Source: Solen grandis
Lineage: Eukaryota; Mollusca; Bivalvia; Adapedonta; Solenidae
Assembly (NCBI GenBank): GCA_021229015.1
Contig: CM037780.1
Coordinates: forward strand, 61,182,449-61,246,448
DNA: 64,000 bases
Direction of reading: 5' to 3'
A program made the position numbers and the translations under genes. The notes under the pieces are model-generated. The model did no database searches. It was given only the letters and a program-made list of their open reading frames with translations, and had not been told where the DNA came from. Below are positions 1 to 12,900 of the stretch, in pieces (the stretch's first letter is position 1; each line of letters begins with the position of its first letter).

Positions 1-594
1 TGACAGAAAAAGGGGAGTAACTATATAGTAAATATTGATGCCAGAATAATGGACCTTGTGCATGACAATTCCTTTACTCAAGCTCTGTCCATCAATGAAA
101 TTTAGTTTGACAGCATGAGTGGAGCAGAAGTTATAGCAGTATAAAGAAGCATGATGGAAAAAGTGTGACAGACTGACAGACAGATGAGGAAGAGTCACCT
201 CTGCTAAGAACAGGTGAAACAAAAATTATACACCATTAAGATTAGTTGAATATCCAAAATGACATTTACATGTATAACAAATTGTCAATCTAACATAAAA
301 TTTCAGTCATATTCCAAGTACCTTTCAGCATTGTAACTGATCTTTCATTTCTTTCATTTATATTGTATATGTAACATTTAATTCAAGCAAAAGCAAATAC
401 AAGATGTTTCATGTATGAACAAATGTATTCTACCTTTTATGCATACACAATTATTTGTCTTTGCAATTACCATATTCTCTGTGACAACTAAATAATTAAC
501 ATGCATTATCAAACCAGATTTTTTATTTTACTAAAATGTTTGTAGTCAAAGTTTATGTATCAATTTTTAAAATAAGACCAAGATGCAAATAAAT

Positions 595-632
<38 letters not shown>

Positions 633-845
633 TCACTTACAACTGATTTCCAGAGGAAATAGATAAAATATAAAATAAACATCTGAATAATTCAGCAGAA
701 GAGGAACACTTAAAGAGAAACCAACAAATCTTGGAGTAAATGAGTAAATGAAGTAAATTTACATCTATAGATACCTATATTCATCCCCCCCCCTCTCACA
801 CACACAGGTCATGTCCTACATATTGACCTGTATAGGTTTTCTCAC
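1..845. other. MYO9 intron 13 (partial): repeat fragment and simple repeats
   Basis: Positions 1-190 resemble the repeat at 38480-38830 (a GGGG-ATAACT / TGCCAG-ATTATGG-CCTTGTG pattern). A (TA)n tract of about 28 bp lies at 600-629, and a C-run followed by (CA)n lies at 785-807. No further coding exon is visible. Confidence 0.5.
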
Positions 846-930
846 CTGAGGAAGTGGCTGCTATTCAGGCCAGGAATAGGCAGGTAATCAGCGGATGGCT
901 TCCTCTTGTGGGTCACAGCTACTTCTGGTC
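846..930 (-). CDS. MYO9: MYO9 exon 13: start of loop 2 insertion
   Basis: Residues 726-754, [20 protein letters not shown], then GLNSSHFLR. The acceptor is ATTTTAG and the donor GTGAG. The phase fits exon 12 and leaves two bases for the next exon, which is outside the window. The sequence is basic and poorly conserved, as expected for the loop 2 insert that tethers class IX myosin to actin. It is the last exon I can find; 1-845 is intron. Confidence 0.85.
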
Positions 931-3900
931 CTAAAATAAGATTTATTTTCGTTTGTTTAACATTTTACCTATGAACATTCATGCACAAAGGACGAGTCTC
1001 TATAAGGCCTGTTTTTTTTGCCACTACAGATTTTTATCAAACTTTGCCAACTTATGCCACTATATATTGACTATCATGCAATGAAATATTTTTCTAATCA
1101 GGTAAGTGTTGTAGGCTATGCTCATGAGCAAAGTGGGTGGGGTAATTGAATATTGTTGAGGGTCCCTTCATATAAATGGTGCTATATTTATTGCAACACA
1201 AAATTAGAAATTAATAATTATAATGCACTTTAAACATATATAGAAATAAGAGATGACATCAATATTTTGTTGTAACTTTTTTTACTCTATGACTTTGCGG
1301 AAAACCACATATCTTTATGTTAAAGCTGATTCAGCTGATTCAAAAAATATCTGGCAGTTATATGGTAGACACAATTGTTATTGCAGAATTATGAGGAATT
1401 TTTTCTAGAAAAAAATATCTTCAGTTATCTACCTCCCCTCTGTTTGTACTGTTTCCCAGCCTTGATGAAAGCAAACACACTCTTGATGAGGGTTTTCAGG
1501 ATGGTCCAGCGCAGCACTGCCACCGGGTCGACGCCCATCAGCTCCCTGACAAATGCCAGACTGCTACTCTTCAGATTCCCCAGGATGTCTGTCCGTATCT
1601 GGTCACTGTTCTTCTCTCGGAAGTCCTGTTACAAAGAGGAAAAAAATTCTTAAGTTTATTTTATTCTTTCTTCTTCATGGTTTGTTACAAGCTTGTACAG
1701 CATTAACTTATACCATTCCTTTATTTCTTGTGAGACCTGTGTCCATTTATTCAAATAATTTTTACTTTCAGAAACACTACCACCAAATCATTTATTTTTG
1801 TTGGACACCAATTTCTGTTGATTTCGTGAAGGGTTTTATCCACAAATAATACTTCCAAAGAAAACCATTCTTGTACAAAGACCTTGAGAGTTCTAAAACT
1901 TGAATCCATAACAAAACCACCACATGCGGATGCCAACGCTCGTCTGTTAAAAGAGTTTGAGTAATGGGTTACATTCAAGATTTTGCATGACGACGACAAA
2001 CCAAAAACCATAATAGCTCAACCTTTTCTTTGAAACAGACACGCAAAAAGGTACTCACAAAATTTACTTATATATATAATCAATGAAATTTAATGTCAAG
2101 AAAAATGATTGATTTCATAATCATTATTTAACAGAATAAAACAGAAATGACTTATGACCACTCCATTCCAGCTGCACCATCATCCCACATTCCCCACCCA
2201 CCTTAATCTGGTACTTGACTCGGCCGGCGTAGTGCACAACAGTGAAGGCCAGCTCTCTCTGCTGAGGAGCCTCATAGTACACGTTGCCGCGGGAATGGTG
2301 GTGATGGAACTTAGACAGCAATGTCTCATTTGTCGCTCCAGGGAAACTGAAACACACGCCACCAATATGTACTTCTTGAGTTACTCGCAGGCTGATCTGG
2401 TTTTATGTTGTTCGCATAGGTCTTTTCATGGTTTCCTCTATGAGGGAAAGTGTTAAACACTATCTAAAGCACAACTGAGTATGAAATTAAAATAGCTAGG
2501 AATGTGCTCAAAAGAAGTTGTGAACACAATTTATCGATCCAACTTAGTTACACATGATAAGCATACAGTACCATAAATCTGAAATTGAACTTGAGTACTA
2601 GTATGATTTTCAATATTTTTGACAAGTTAGGACCTGGTGCAAGTGGCAGTAATTGGGCTTCAAAATTTACTGATGAGATGTAAACAATCCAAAACTGAAT
2701 TCTTACAAGTTGCATGTTAATGCACTGCATCAAAGTAAATATTCGTTGAAAATATGTTTTTATTCATTCCTGAGGACCTTACCATGTTTACAGAAATGTT
2801 GAAATCAAATTCAATCAGATGAGCCTGATAAGTACCCTGGAATATCATATGATCAGTGGCCTGGTTTTCACATGTCACAAAGCTCAGTCATATTTTTCCG
2901 ACACAGGGCCAGCTGGGGCTGAATCTACCGTTTTAAATACTGTTACAGTTCAGTTTTTTTGTTTGTTTGTTTTTGTTTTTTGGGGGGTTTTTTGGGGGGT
3001 GGGGGGGGGGGGGAAAAGAGAGAGAGAGAGAGACTATTTTTTGTTGATTTTTTTAATGGTTTAACAAGGCAGTCCAAAGGACAGCTATATCCCCCGCCGC
3101 TGGCCAAATATTAGAATTTGTTTGGTCATAGGATTATGTTCACCTTAACCTGGCATGGTTGTAGCAGACATAGAAGATCAGTTTAAGACAATTTAACTTT
3201 CTTGAGTTATGTATGAATCTCAGAATTCGGAGGCACATATATTAAAAGATTACTGACAAGTTTTACATGGGAAACAGTACAAAAAGTGAACATCAATGAA
3301 GTATAGGATGTGTTAGGTAACCACAAAATACATGTGTAACTCACATAAAAACTTTATATATCATGACGAAAATGTGTCCAAGCATTCATGAGATATGGAG
3401 CGGACACGAAAATAACATTTGACCTTCAAGTATGACCTTGACCTTGAGCCAGCGTGACCGCCTCATGCCTTCTGATCATCAGCTCAATGAGGTTAACATT
3501 TTAGCCGAGTTTGAAGAAAATGTGTCCAAGCGTTCATGAGATATGGAGCGGACAAGAAAATAACATTTGACCTTCAAGTATGACCTTGACCTTGAGCCAG
3601 CGTGACCGCCTCATGCCTTCTGCACATCAGCTCAATGAGGTTAACACTTTAGCCGAGTTTGAAGAAAATGTGTCCAAGCGTTCATGAGATATAGAGCGGA
3701 CACGAAAATGTTTCGGACACACTGACGGACTGACGACGGACGGACGGACGGACGGACGGACTGACGGACGGACGAAGGGCATTCCTATAACCCCCCTCCC
3801 GCTTCGCGGCGGGGGATTAATTAGTGAATATTAATCCTTTTGATAACAGTTTATTTATTGGACCACACATTTCTAGAATAAAATATCTATGTACCAATGA

Positions 3901-6900
3901 AATTGTCTTCATTACAGATTCCATGAAAGACAATGTCAATGAAAATTATTGGTTTTATATTACGTTACTCATAAGGATGCTATCCTTGAACAACACAGAA
4001 TCTACATTCATCACAATTGTAATACCAGTAAATGTTACTCATCATCATGCTGACCTCAGATTTTAAGGGACTCTTGTTTGTTTGAGACTCATTTATAATG
4101 CTGCATTGAGGTTTCCTTGGTTTGAGATGGGATACTGATTTGTCAGCAACTTTTCAGTGGGAAAAAATTAGAGTACCGGTCTTCCTGCTGGAGTAAACAG
4201 AAACCTGTATGTAGAGCAGACTTTAGTTCCCAATAACAAAAATTTATAAACAAATTAGATTTCTTGCTACTGTACTTTTTCCCCTAAGATCTTGTCAGTT
4301 GGGATAGAATAAGTTTTTACTCTATTTAGACAACAAATATTTTTGTTAAGTAATTCAATAGAATATTTGTGCAGTGGTATCCTTTATTTTCTGGGTAGGA
4401 CTACCATATCCTATAGGAAAGGTCATGAAAAAATCTAGATACAAACTTCTCTGAAGTTCTATGTTCTACCACTATTACACAGAACCTGTGTTTGAAGTTA
4501 CCAGAAAAAGGGAGAAAATCCTGAGATGTATATTCACATAGAAGCAGGAGTTTTTTTTAAATAATTTAATGATACAGGGCAGATCCATTATAACACATTC
4601 CATTATAACATGGAAGCAGATATAACAAAACCAACATTCAAACTGTTGATATTCATTTAATGATCATCTGATTACTTACTTCATTTCTGGTTCATTTTTA
4701 CATAGTAATAATGCAGCCCAATGTAAATCTTTTTTTTTACTGGTTAAACATGTACATTTTGTGCCAAATGTCTATTGGTAATTAAAGCATTTACTGATAT
4801 GGTATAAACCAAAACATACTTCTATACAGTATTATGCCATGTAAAACACATTTTCTTAAATTACTGCATTATACCTTTTTTCATTACATCGCAGTAATAA
4901 TATGGACTTCTATTAAAAGAACTTCAGTGCCCTTTTAAAACACCAACACTCTCCTGAGGACTGGGGGGAGAGAGTGCTTTTTCATTTAAAACAGATTCAC
5001 TTGATTAATCTTAATTGCCATTTTTGCATTATCCTGGAAGCAGTCCTTACCTTCTCTCACACATATATATAGAAAACATTAGTATTAATCAAAGATAACA
5101 TAACTTCTAAATGCATTTCCTTTTAGAAAATGTTGTTTTTTTTTATTCCTTTTAACACACAAACATAATAATATGATTACTTATACATCAAATAAAAAAA
5201 AAAACTCCCTATCTTAATGTAGCCCAACATACAGGTTACCTACATCATCAATAAGAACAAACTATCTCCTAGGTACAAACAAGAAGCCCCATCTCAACTG
5301 TCAGAATTTAATCAAGAACTCCACTAAATATACAATAACTCCTAGATTATTATGCCCCATCAATTTCAATTTGGAATCATAATTAAGAGGATAATGACTT
5401 GGCAGACCTCTTCCACTGGTTTATACTTGATTAGTTCTGGCACTGTCCCACTGGCTTGTATGCCAGAGTTTGTGATAAGCAACTGTCAAGTGACAACACA
5501 AGTGGGAGGGGTGGGGAGAGATTACATCCGCAGGTACCCTATTATCATAGTGTGATACTGTTGAAAAATCTCAAGCATAAAACTGTTAGAAGCCTCTTGA
5601 ATGCAGCCTTATCTTGTTTGTTATTATTCCAAAGGAAAAGAGCACTCCAAAAATTAATATGCTTTAAGAGGGAATAATAATTAACCCCTTTTTTCATTTT
5701 GTTGTCCTAAAAGCATAACTGTTCTGAGGATGGAGAAAAGACAGAAAATATTGTTGTGTGTTTGTTTTGTTGGATTTCACATCCCACCAACAGTATTTCA
5801 GTCACTAGGAGATATTGTCTGTTTGAGACAGATAAAGTGCTGTAGCCCTGCAGTATCACACCATGGCATGATACCACACCCAGTCACATTATCCTGAAAC
5901 CACGCAAACCAGTCCTGAAACTACCCTTATATGCTGAGCGGCAATAAAGGGAGCTATACAAGTACCCTTTTTAGCAAATCTGGTATGATGCTGCCGAGGA
6001 TAAAACCAACAAACTCCTGATTTCTGGAAGGATGCTCTTACCACTCAGCCACTGGGACCAGAAAATAAACAAGAGGGCCATGATGGCCCTGAATCGCTCA
6101 CCTGAGTACCATTGCTTCAACTGATGTCAAGGTTTTTAAACAGACAAGGATTCTGATATAACTTAATCTAAAACATTTTACCCCTGACAATACTACACAC
6201 CAAATATTTAAGCAATGGGCCATATGGTTTCAGAGAAGACTTGGGCGCAGGGTCATTTATCACCGTAGGGCCAAGACTTTGAAAATCTTTGTAATGAACC
6301 ATTAGATGCTACTACATACCAAAAATCTTAGCTCTAGGCCTTATTGATTCATAGAAGAAGATTTTTTAAGATTTTCCTATTTAACTCTATGTAAAACAAG
6401 TGACCCCTGGTGTGGGGTCATTTATCACCATTGGGCTATGATTTGTACAATCTTGGTAGTGGCACATAAGATGATGCTACATGCCAAATATCTAAGCTCT
6501 AGGCCTTATGGATTCATAGAAGAAGATTTTTTAAGATTTTCCTATATAACTCTGTGTAAAACAAGTGACCCCTGGTGCGGGGTCATTTATCACCATAGGG
6601 CTATGATTTGTACAATCTTGGTAGTGGCCCATAAGATGATGCTTCATACCAAATATCTAAGCTCTAGGCCTTATGCATTCATGGAAGAAGATTTTTTAAG
6701 ATTTTCAAATATAACTCTATGTAAAACAAGTGACCCCTGGTGCGGGGTCATTTATCACCATAGGGCTATGATTTGTACAATCTTGGTAGTGGCCCATAAG
6801 ATGATGCTACATGCCAAAAATCAAAAGGCTAGGCCTTGTGGTTTTGGAGAAGAAGATTTTTTCAAGTTTTTCCTATATTAGCCTATGTGAAATCAAGTGA

Positions 6901-9900
6901 CCCCTGGGGCGGGGCCAATTTTGACCCCAGGGTCATAATTTGTACAATCCTGGTAGAGAGTCATAAGATCATGCTACATACCAAAAATCAAAAGGCTAGG
7001 CCTTGTGGTTTCAGAGAAGAAGATTTTTTAAATTTTCATTTTTAAAATCTATTTTTAGCTCCTGTGACCTAATTATGTGATGGACCAGAACCATTTATAC
7101 AACTTTAGTAGAGCTTCATCCAAGGAACATTCCTGCAAAATATTTTTCAAATTGGCCAAGCCGTTTAGGAGGAGATATTGTTTGAAGCAATTGTTGACGC
7201 CGGACGCACGGACGCACGCACGCACGGACGACGGACGCCGGACAAAAGGCGATCAGAAAAGCTCACCTTGAGCACGTTGTGCTCATGTGAGCTAAAAAAG
7301 AATTCAGAAAGGAAGAGACAGACAGAGAGTAGTGCTAAAAAGACTAAATATTATGTAAAGGTAAACATTTCTCAGGAAACTGAAGGTATTTGTTCCTTCC
7401 CAAAAACACTGCAGTTATTTTTTTTTTTTTTTTGCAATTAGGAACTGATTAAATTAGAGCAAGTTCTACAATTATCAGCAGGTTACAGTTATCAGCATGC
7501 TTTTATATTTTCATTGGTCACTTACAATGAAATGCATAATATCCTGTGTTTGCATCACACAATGACAGAAAAAGTCCAAGACATGCACTATTCCATTAGA
7601 TGGCATCCTGTTCATTTTATTTGTTGCTTTTTTAATTGCTTATGTCATCCTTTAATATATGGTGTCCGTGAAAATTGTCTTTTTGTAATATTGACTTATG
7701 TAAAATTCATCTGCTTCTGGTTAATACCGCTAAGCTTTAAATGTACGTGCTACATGTACAAGACTACCAAATATTGCACTTGTTCCCATTTTCATATTAT
7801 TGGGTGTCAGATAATTATAGCATGAATCTTAAGCATGTGACAATTATCAGCACATATGACTCGACTTAATTAATTCTGTTATATGTCTTAGGATAATGGC
7901 TTTACTAACCAGTTTGATTGTTAGGGAGACATTTGGAGTTTTTAAGAATCCCATACTTAAGAAAATGATAAAAGAAAAAATATCAAAGATGTACATGAAT
8001 TAGTACATATATGACCATCCAAGAATACAAAATTCTAGAAAGAAAAAAAGTTATTCAACACAGCAGAAGAAGACAAGATAACTAAACAAACCAATGCATA
8101 TTAAAATCACTCACCAAAAACATACACCTACCTTAATTAGGACGCTAATTATTGTTAACAATTAAAGGTGCTGATAACTGTCTCACACTGCCGATAACTA
8201 TCACATGCTGGTGACATTGCTTGCATTAAAATTTCACTGCATGCAAAAATTACAATGCACCAGTTGAGTGATCAAACAGCCAATCAAAGATGTTAAAATG
8301 AAATACAACATTGTTTACATGTATAATCAACATAGTATTAGGTCAGTGTGTCATCTGTTAAGGTGCCGATAACTGTAGCACTTGCTCTAATAAAATTTTA
8401 ATGCAGACATTTCTGACATCAAGATCTAGTGCCTGTCTTGGAATCTTGTTGTTTAATCATTCCTGACTAAAAACAATCCACAAAAAATGCTGATCTTAAC
8501 TGAACTCTAATATTGAAATTTAGGGCTTAAATGCCATGGTCCATACCTTGGTACTTGAATTTATATTTATCAACTATTTAAAACAGTAGTCATCTAACTC
8601 AATTATCTCAAACAGAAATCATTAAATGCTTTTAAACCAAGAGAAAATTGCTAGAAATATCAACTACACATCATTAAAACCTTGTTAATGGGGAAAAACT
8701 CACTTGCACTCTTCGTCAAGGAGGGAGAAAAGGCCATTCTGCCTCCTGGAAAAGAGCTCCAGACATCCTGTGTTGTCTATAAACTCAATGTTCTTCCACT
8801 GAATGCCTTCCTTCTTGTATTCCTCCTGTAATATTTTCACAGAAATTATCATCAACCTTCTGCTGCAGATGAGGCATGGGTCTTAAGATACACCTAATTT
8901 ACATAAATAATTTTTAAATAATTACTTTGAATCATCTTCACATCCTTTTTTTATTTTGGCAAAATGATTTGTAGGAGTAGACAAACATTTTATGAAAATA
9001 ATATATTTGAATAGACTGTCATTATTGAATAATTATGTCATCTAGCCAACCGTATCTCAGTCATTTGGAAACTGTCTTCTTTTTGCCGGTTCCAATCTTG
9101 GAAACCTTCACTGGAAATTTATACTTAGCACTGAGTGACCAGTACCATTTTTTCTAACTTTGGTCAGTCTAACAACAGGGTTCAAAATGAAGAAAAGCCT
9201 GGCACCAGACCTGTTCAAACTTGAAGATATGCTGATTGAAGTAGTACTGGAGATGCTCATTGGCATAGTTGATACAGAACTGCTCAAAACTGTTCTTACT
9301 GAAGTCTTCAAACCCAAATATGTCCAGCACGCCGATTGAGTTACCCTGGAAATGAGATCAACACACAAATGAGATTAACACACCCACAATAAATGCACTT
9401 CATCTGAGGAGACTTATCAGTAAATTGTCTTCATCTTATTACTTTGATATATCTAACATCAATCTAATTACTACAGCAATTTCAAACCAATCTTTATATG
9501 ACAGAGACAAATATGAAGAATTCTAATTATTTAGCAGGTTTTCTTTACTGCTCAATGGAAAATGAAAATAGATGTCAATAAGGGGAAAAATCTTTATTCT
9601 TTTTAGAATTTATCTGGAATTTCATGAACATGTATGAGTATTATTTCTTCTACTTACTTCATATACAATAAAAGAATAGAAGTAAAAAAGAAAAAGGTTT
9701 AGGCAGAAAAAGTCTGAAAATCTCTTTTCAGTAGCAACGGTAAGACCGAATTAATCAAAATGCACAGATATGTCTTAATTTAGGTCAATCAAAGCTTTGA
9801 AAGGTCATCTAAAGGTTATCTAAAATATTCGACCTATCCTCATCAAAATGCTGCCAAAACTCAAGAAAAGGCTTGTATCAACACGTAAGTTTCAAGGACT

Positions 9901-12900
9901 GTAGATGAAAATTTGAGGAGTTTTTGCATACATAATATATGTATCATTAATACTATTTTTTATATACATAATTATATAATCATCATAATGAGCCTCTTAT
10001 AGAGCATGAATGAATGTAAAGATGTGATATGGAGCAGGTATGACACTCATTCTTTAGCTGAATTTTGAGCAAACTGAAGGCTGATGGGCCAAATGTTCCA
10101 TTTCCTACTTTCTTTATGCATTTAAAAAGAGTTGCAACCGGCCCTCATTATGTTACATAATCATACATTAAAAACAATTTAAAATGACAGGATTTTCATT
10201 AGTATAGCTATGCTTTTTCATTATTGTTTCCATTAATCTGAAAATTTAACAGTAAATACTTAAAAATCAGCCTGGGTTTAATGAATTAAAATGACACTTT
10301 CATTCCCTGAAAAAGAAACTGTGTCTAATATACCGTATAAGTATTATGTCTAAGATGAAATACTTCAAAGCAAATATCCAACATTCCAACTGTGATGATA
10401 AATGCAGTGCAGATTAGTATGTGCTCCATTTGAATGTGAAGCCAATATAACTTGGTTCAAGTTGTTATCATATACCGTATAGAGGGTTATTTCTGTGAGT
10501 AATGTATTTCTGCTATTCTGCGGATGAACACAAGTCCAAAGAAATAAAATCAGTGGAAATTAACTTACAGTAGAAAATTATTTGCAGGATAAAACTCTTA
10601 AGATCCCTTCAGACCTTTAGGTACCAATCTACAGTCATGAAATATGCTGTGATGGTATTTCTATTATCAACAAGAGTCTGTTACAGCTAGCATTAAAACA
10701 AAACAACAAATCAATGTAGTTTCCACTAAATTGTTGGATGGTTTGTAATTACAGGAAATGGATGAAAAGAACAAGAGTAAAAATATGACAGTTTGAGCAC
10801 AGTTCATTGTAATCTTCCCTTATCAATGGCACAAAACGTATCACCTTCAGGGTTTACTTGGGGACGGCAAGATTTTTCTGCCTCAGGGTTTTAATTACAT
10901 GCAAAACAAGGCAAACTGTGCCATGTTCTCACACGTATACCAGTGGTGAAATTTATTTTTAGCTGGAGAATCCATTATAAAATTTGACTTTTGAAAATAT
11001 ATAAACATAAAATTAAAAAGTCAAATGATGGATTGACTCATGCATTTTTCTAACTTATACCAAAGCAGCTATTAAATTGTGTATGGTATGGCTGAGGGTA
11101 GAGTATATGAGATGTAATATAGTGATCTTTATATGTTTGCTTTAAAAAGCAAGGTAAGTAAGCACAGAAATAAATTCTTCCTGGGTCAGAAATTGCAGAA
11201 AAATAATCCGTAGAACTAGAAATGTGTCATAGGACACAGATGCCCCCACCAATATGTTTATTTGATGATATTTTTGCCAGTGAATATGAAAAACTGGAAA
11301 TATAAAAGATGATTTTAAGATCAAATGAGTGTTGTGACCTTTTCCTCAACCAACTGATGTGACCTTGACCTTCAAGCTAGCAACCTGTGCTTGTTTTGTG
11401 ACACAGTGTTTTGTCCTGAGGATCCTACCTTGTGCCAAGTTATTTCAAATCATGACTTAACACAACAAAGACACAGCCCAGACAGGACTGCTTAAATTTT
11501 TTTAAACTTTACTAACTGCTGTGACCTTGACCTTGAAGCTAGCAACTTTGTTCCTATTTGTGTTACGTCATATCCTTGGGATCATTTGTGCCCAAGTTAT
11601 TTCAAAACACAATCATTCACAACAATGTAACAGCCCAGACTTGACACAAAGGCAAACCAGGTGCTGTGGCCTTGACCTTCAAGTTAGCAAATTGCATGGT
11701 TCTTGTTCTCAATACATTTTTTTGTCCTAAGGATCACTTGTGCCAAGTTATATAAAAACACAACCATTCACAACAAAGTTACAGCTGGGCCATAATTATA
11801 AGGGCAATTTAGTGTTGTGACCTTGACCTTCAAGCAAGCAACCTGGTTCTTGTTTGTGACACATGGTCTTGTTATAAGGATTACTTGTTATTTTAAAAAG
11901 TGACAATACATAACAAAGTTACAGCCGAGTCACGAATTCTTGCACACACACACATACAGAGGTGTAACACTATATACCTGTCGCCATTTCATGGCGGGGC
12001 ATAAAAAACTAACCCATTTTTATGGCAAAACCTTAGTTATCTGCAGAAATAACCCACTATACCGTATTATAATCTGCTTATACAGAACACAGCATCCAGA
12101 TCTGGACCCAGTAAACAGCCTTGTACTTAACCTGAACTGTAATCCCCATGTGGTCTAGTACAACACAGTATCTAGGTGTGAGGGGCCCAAATACAGCATT
12201 ATAGTGAACCTGCACTGTAATCCCCATGTGGTCCAGTACAACACAGTATCTAGGTTTGAGGGGCCCAAATACAGCATTATAGTGAACCTGCACTTTAATT
12301 ACCATGTGGTCCAGTACAACACAGTATCTAGGTTTGAGGGGCCCAAATACAGCATTATAGTGAACCTGCACTTTAATTACCATGTGGTCCAGTACAACAC
12401 AGTATCTAGGTTTGAACAACAAAGTATCTAGGTTTGAGGGGCCCAAATACAGCATTATAGTGAACCTGCACTTTAATTACCATGTGGTCCAGTACAACAC
12501 AGTATCTAGGTTTGAGGGGCCCAAATACAGCATTATAGTGAACCTGCATTTATCCATGTGGTCCAGTACACACAGTATCTAGTTTGGGGGCCCAAATACA
12601 GCATTATATACGCTGTAATCCCTTAGCAACACAGTTTAGAATACAGCATATGGATGACTGTAATCCTCCAGTACAACACAGTATCTAGGTTTGAGGGGCC
12701 CAAATACAGCATTATAGTGAACCTGCACTTTAATCCCCATGTGGTCCAGTACAACACAATATCTAGGTTTGAGGGGGCCCAAATATAGCAGTAAACCTGC
12801 ACTTAATCACCTAGAACTGGTGTTTGTCAGATAGGTATACTTATATTCTAGTAAATTTCTGGCTTTCCGGGATATGATAGAGCAAACTAAGATAATATAA

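Noticed and set aside
6438..6881. 147-residue open frame
   Set aside because: It translates an internal tandem repeat of a family B element (the same 55-residue block three times) and shows no protein family features.
12078..12582. Repetitive open frames on both strands
   Set aside because: Frames across a 78-bp minisatellite (a multiple of 3) stay open by chance.
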